A DNA stretch of 16,583 bases from Anaerolineae bacterium (GTDB lineage Bacteria; Chloroflexota; Anaerolineae; B4-G1; SLSP01). The stretch lies in contig JAGHDT010000124.1 in NCBI GenBank assembly GCA_021159805.1, positions 1-16,583 of the forward strand, read 5' to 3'. How positions within the stretch are numbered: position 1 is the stretch's first letter; each line of letters starts with the position of its first letter. The position numbers and the translations under genes were made by a program. Below, piece by piece: positions 13,656 through 16,583 of this stretch. The notes beneath the pieces are model-generated. The model ran no database searches. It saw only the letters and a list, made by a program, of their open reading frames with translations, and had not been told where the DNA came from.

Positions 13656-16529
13656 TCATTGGCCTGAGAGGAGCCGGGGAGTTGGCGCAGTCAGCGAGAG
13701 CTGCCGCTCCCCACCCGCAGTCAGATGAGCGCCGTTCTCCGGTAGATAGAGGCCAATTGTCACTGTGTAGGATCCCGCCGGCATGTCAGACGGCACCATA
13801 ACCGCGTGAACGTCGGTGACCACCTCATCGCGCATCCAGAGAGAGGTCGGGTAGTGCTCAAACCCGTCCTGGCCGGCAGGTCGCGGCATCTCATCCACCT
13901 GGGCGATTAGCTCGCCGGTCTCGGCGTCCCGAAGATGGACAAAGACAACGTAGTCCTCTGACATCTCATTGAGCGCTTGCCAGCCCAACGTCACCATCAG
14001 GCCAGCGCCGCCCTCCGCCGGGGCCAATTCATACCCCAGCAAGCGGAGTACATCGCCGTCCGGAGAGGCAAACGCCACATTCAGCGTGTTGGCGAAGAAT
14101 AGCGTAGAGAAGGTGCGCGCGACCGGCTGCACGCGCATAGACGCCAAATCGGCCACTAGACCGTCGTCGACGTAGAGCGCCAACACGTGGGCGCCGGCAG
14201 AGAGTGTCCGGGAAAGGTGCAGGGCGTATCGATCCTCGATGATCTCACCGGCGCGCCAGTTAGCGAAGCCATACCCGCCGGCCGGGCTGCCTGCGTAGAG
14301 ATCAGAGACAGGCTCATCCATTAGCGCCATGCGGACCTGCGCGAAGTCGGGCGCATCCTCTGTTGCCTGCCAGCACAGCCGCACAGGCACTTTACCGCCG
14401 GGCAGCGCCGGTGCCCCTGCTGTGACTTGCCAACCCAGCAAGCGAAGGCCGCCCATTTGCACATTGCCGTTCCGCGGGATGCCGACACAGGCCGCCTCTA
14501 CTTGTGATGGGTCCGGCACCTCGGCCATCGGCGCGATCGCAACACCAGCAGGAATCTCAGGGAAGCGGGCCTCCAGGCCAGCGAAATGCTCGTCGACCAA
14601 CCGTGGCAACGCCTCTGCACTATCCGGGTCGAAGAAGCCCACGCTGAGTTGATACTGTGCGCCGGGTGGGGTGCCCACCGGTGGGGTCACCGTCAATTGG
14701 TCGAGGACCAACTCGCCGGGCGCCCACTGATCCGTGGGATAGTGGAAGGCCATTGTACGGGCCCATTCACCGGTCTCGGGATGCAGCAACCTCACGACAG
14801 GCTGCAGCGCGGGATATGCGGCACGAGGCTCCCACACTACGAGGAAGGGGCAGGCCGCCGCCACCTCGCAGGGTGCGGCGGGTGATGCATCGTACACCAA
14901 AACAACGTGAGCAAAGTCTGCCGCATCATCCCCTGCCGCGACGAAACTCTGTCGAAGCGTCTTGACAACACCAGCAGAGAGCCTGTGAACGTTGAGCGCC
15001 ACATCTCCGGAAGGCCCCTCATAGCGACGCGTTGTCCAGTTCCGCGTGACTGAGTCGGGCCAAGGTGCCGGAGGCACCATCCGCTCCGGCACGAGGACCA
15101 CGGCATCTCCCGCCGCCGGCAAGACCAGGGTCGCGCCGCCGGTCAACCACTTCGCCTCTGCATAGTGTGTCGCCAACGCCGCTACTGTGGGGTGGCGATA
15201 GTGCTCGCTGGTCACATAAAACGTGACCTCAGGCTTGGCCCCGGCGCTGGACGCTGCGGCATCAGATGCCGCAGCGTCCAGCGCCTCTGCCGCCAGGACC
15301 ATCTCGCCATCTGCGGCGCGAAAAAGCGCAGCGGACCCCGCCCACGCGACATATTCCGTTGCGGTCAGCGCACACCCGCCATACAATGCGCCCAAGAGAA
15401 CCAACCGGCGCAGCCGCCCCGCCGGGGCTTGGGCCAGGACCACATACAACCCCCAGGCGGGAAGGAGAGCGATGAAGGGGTAGAGCCCCACCATCCGCAG
15501 GTTGCTCGGCGTGATCTCGCCGGTGGCCAGAGCGCTGGGCAGCACCATGATGAGCACAGAGAGCAGGACAAGCCAGCGACCCGACTGCTCCAAAGGGTGG
15601 CGTCGCTGTGCGAAGAGCATACCGCCGGCGCCAACCAGGGCCAACAGAGCCGCGGCGGGACGCATCAAAGGCACGCCGGGTGCATTGAACCGTATGTAGC
15701 CATCTCCCCCGCCGGGCCAGACGATCGCGCGCAGGCACCGGCCGATTCCGCGCGCGGCGGCGTACAACGACGGGGCAGCCACCTGCGTGATGCGCGTCAT
15801 AAAGGTGTCGGGGTTCTGGAGGAAGAAAACACCCAACGGCGCCAGGAAGATGAGCGCAGCGGCCAGCACAAGCGCGTAGCGTCCCAGCAGCCGGCCCCGA
15901 TCCGCTGTCGGGGTGCGCACCAGCAAGAACGCGAGCGACAAGCCCAGCGGGATTGGAAATATCCGCGCCGCGAGATAGGTGTACGCGGTCAATCCCAGAA
16001 GCGCACCGGCCGGGATCAACCATTTCACCTTCCCCGTCCGCAGGCCGCGCCAGAGCGTGGCGACAACCAGGGCTTGTAGCAGAGGCTGAGAGATCGCGCG
16101 GAACCCATAGCGACTCAGCAATACGTGCGAGAATGCCAGCGCCATCCACCCGGCCGCAAACAAAGCGATCCGGTCACCATCAGGCCGCCGTGCCAGCAAA
16201 GCACGCACAGCGGAAAACGACGCCGCCACCGTCAGAATCCCCAACATCGCGGCACCCAACCGCATCCCCCAGACCGCACCGCCCGTCATCCAGACCCAGG
16301 GGGCAGCAGCATAGAAGAAGAACACTTCCTTACCGGTGTAGGCGCGGATAAAGAGCGGGCGGTATCCCTCCTCAACAATCTGGCGCGTGAGGATCAGGTT
16401 GGCCGCCTCATCGTAGTGCAGACCCAGAGGAAGCTGCGGCAGCGCAGCCAGCCGCAGCACAGCCGCAGCCAGCAGCACGAACACGATGCCCCAGCGGACC
16501 GGGGAGCTCAGACGATCTGATGACTTCAC
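13656..16529 (-). CDS. GT-C glycosyltransferase (ArnT/PMT-like) with large extracytoplasmic C-terminal region
   Basis: The 957-residue membrane protein begins with a helix (13-30) followed by L-G-L-H-Y-D-E-A-A (36-44), the first extracytoplasmic loop in which GT-C enzymes of the GT39/GT83 type carry their catalytic Asp (here D40, E41). Further hydrophobic helices continue to about residue 400. These enzymes use polyprenyl-phosphate sugars and transfer them outside the membrane to protein, lipid or glycan; the acceptor here is unknown. The remaining 550 residues are soluble, beta-rich, with two similar-looking segments (L-L-G-W-Q-V and L-L-G-Y-E-L followed by W-Q-A) suggesting repeated carbohydrate-binding-like beta-sandwich modules. 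An Ala/Ser-rich hinge at about 414-432 is coded by a perfect DNA palindrome. The GTG start at 16529 has no Shine-Dalgarno and follows a TATAAT by 7 bases. Confidence 0.82.
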   Translation of the reverse strand: MKSSDRLSSPVRWGIVFVLLAAAVLRLAALPQLPLGLHYDEAANLILTRQIVEEGYRPLFIRAYTGKEVFFFYAAAPWVWMTGGAVWGMRLGAAMLGILTVAASFSAVRALLARRPDGDRIALFAAGWMALAFSHVLLSRYGFRAISQPLLQALVVATLWRGLRTGKVKWLIPAGALLGLTAYTYLAARIFPIPLGLSLAFLLVRTPTADRGRLLGRYALVLAAALIFLAPLGVFFLQNPDTFMTRITQVAAPSLYAAARGIGRCLRAIVWPGGGDGYIRFNAPGVPLMRPAAALLALVGAGGMLFAQRRHPLEQSGRWLVLLSVLIMVLPSALATGEITPSNLRMVGLYPFIALLPAWGLYVVLAQAPAGRLRRLVLLGALYGGCALTATEYVAWAGSAALFRAADGEMVLAAEALDAAASDAAASSAGAKPEVTFYVTSEHYRHPTVAALATHYAEAKWLTGGATLVLPAAGDAVVLVPERMVPPAPWPDSVTRNWTTRRYEGPSGDVALNVHRLSAGVVKTLRQSFVAAGDDAADFAHVVLVYDASPAAPCEVAAACPFLVVWEPRAAYPALQPVVRLLHPETGEWARTMAFHYPTDQWAPGELVLDQLTVTPPVGTPPGAQYQLSVGFFDPDSAEALPRLVDEHFAGLEARFPEIPAGVAIAPMAEVPDPSQVEAACVGIPRNGNVQMGGLRLLGWQVTAGAPALPGGKVPVRLCWQATEDAPDFAQVRMALMDEPVSDLYAGSPAGGYGFANWRAGEIIEDRYALHLSRTLSAGAHVLALYVDDGLVADLASMRVQPVARTFSTLFFANTLNVAFASPDGDVLRLLGYELAPAEGGAGLMVTLGWQALNEMSEDYVVFVHLRDAETGELIAQVDEMPRPAGQDGFEHYPTSLWMRDEVVTDVHAVMVPSDMPAGSYTVTIGLYLPENGAHLTAGGERQLSLTAPTPRLLSGQ
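15243..15285. repeat. Perfect 20-bp inverted repeat within the glycosyltransferase gene
   Basis: The arms at 15243-15262 and 15266-15285 are exact reverse complements with a 3-base loop (CAG). The palindrome is translated as the Ala/Asp/Ser-rich stretch L-D-A-A-A-S-D-A-A-A-S-S between the membrane part and the soluble part of the protein. It is far stronger than any other stem in the window. Confidence 0.9.
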
Positions 16530-16536
16530 GGACTTG

Positions 16537-16556
16537 ATTATACCTAGATCGCTAGG
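16537..16556 (-). promoter_or_regulatory. Glycosyltransferase promoter (-10 box) with adjoining palindrome
   Basis: A perfect TATAAT (16542-16537, minus strand) lies 7 bases before the GTG start, so the transcript would begin at or next to the start codon. Directly upstream, CCTAG-N4-CTAGG (16556-16543) is a perfect palindrome within the spacer and may be an operator. No convincing -35 hexamer is visible, which could fit activation by a bound regulator. Confidence 0.45.
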
Positions 16557-16583
16557 GCATTCCAGGATAGGCTGTGTGCTGCC

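Noticed and set aside
15165..16079. 304-residue plus-strand open frame opposite the glycosyltransferase
   Set aside because: Composition (Arg, Gln, Gly, His rich) is typical of an antisense shadow of a high-GC gene, while the minus frame has clear membrane helices and a GT-C motif.

Overview
The window is about 60% GC, gene-dense bacterial DNA and most likely comes from a member of the Chloroflexota (Anaerolineae-like). This is inference from content. The uvrB promoter carries a GAAC-N4-GTTC SOS box, the LexA site type of Gram-positive bacteria that has also been described for Dehalococcoides. One membrane protein carries the long Thr/Pro linker plus SH3 domain typical of Chloroflexota surface proteins. 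There is also an orphan Roadblock/LC7 protein, a RicT-like PSP1 protein and an ArnT-like glycosyltransferase with a giant C-terminal region. No rRNA, tRNA, CRISPR array, insertion sequence or phage gene was seen, so this looks like chromosomal backbone.

Layout. 1-2277 (+): the 3' end of a cation diffusion facilitator transporter, then a polytopic membrane protein and a membrane-anchored methyltransferase with a C-terminal zinc ribbon, packed head to tail as one unit. 2278-2488: convergent intergenic region with two hairpins, one a perfect 16-bp stem. 2489-6479 (-): read from the right, a Roadblock/LC7 protein, two hairpins, mutS with its own promoter, a 44-codon remnant that looks like the N-terminus of a metallo-beta-lactamase-fold hydrolase, and a TPR protein. 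6480-6626: divergent control region. 6627-13609 (+): a class I methyltransferase, a 738-residue Usp-Usp-DUF389-linker-SH3 membrane protein, another class I methyltransferase, uvrB, and a PSP1/RicT-like gene, followed by a terminator. 13656-16529 (-): a 957-residue GT-C glycosyltransferase transcribed toward that terminator from a promoter at the right edge.

Functionally the region mixes DNA repair (MutS for mismatch repair, UvrB for nucleotide excision repair under apparent SOS control) with envelope and transport proteins (CDF transporter, Usp-DUF389-SH3 protein, glycosyltransferase), small regulatory or scaffold proteins (Roadblock, TPR, PSP1) and three mutually divergent methyltransferases of unknown substrate. 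No single pathway joins them.

The points most worth following up are the Usp-Usp-DUF389-SH3 fusion, the SOS box, the metallo-beta-lactamase-fold remnant behind mutS, two -10 boxes placed so that the mutS and glycosyltransferase transcripts would be leaderless, and a perfect 20-bp palindrome inside the glycosyltransferase coding sequence. I did not find a convincing wholly new multi-gene system.
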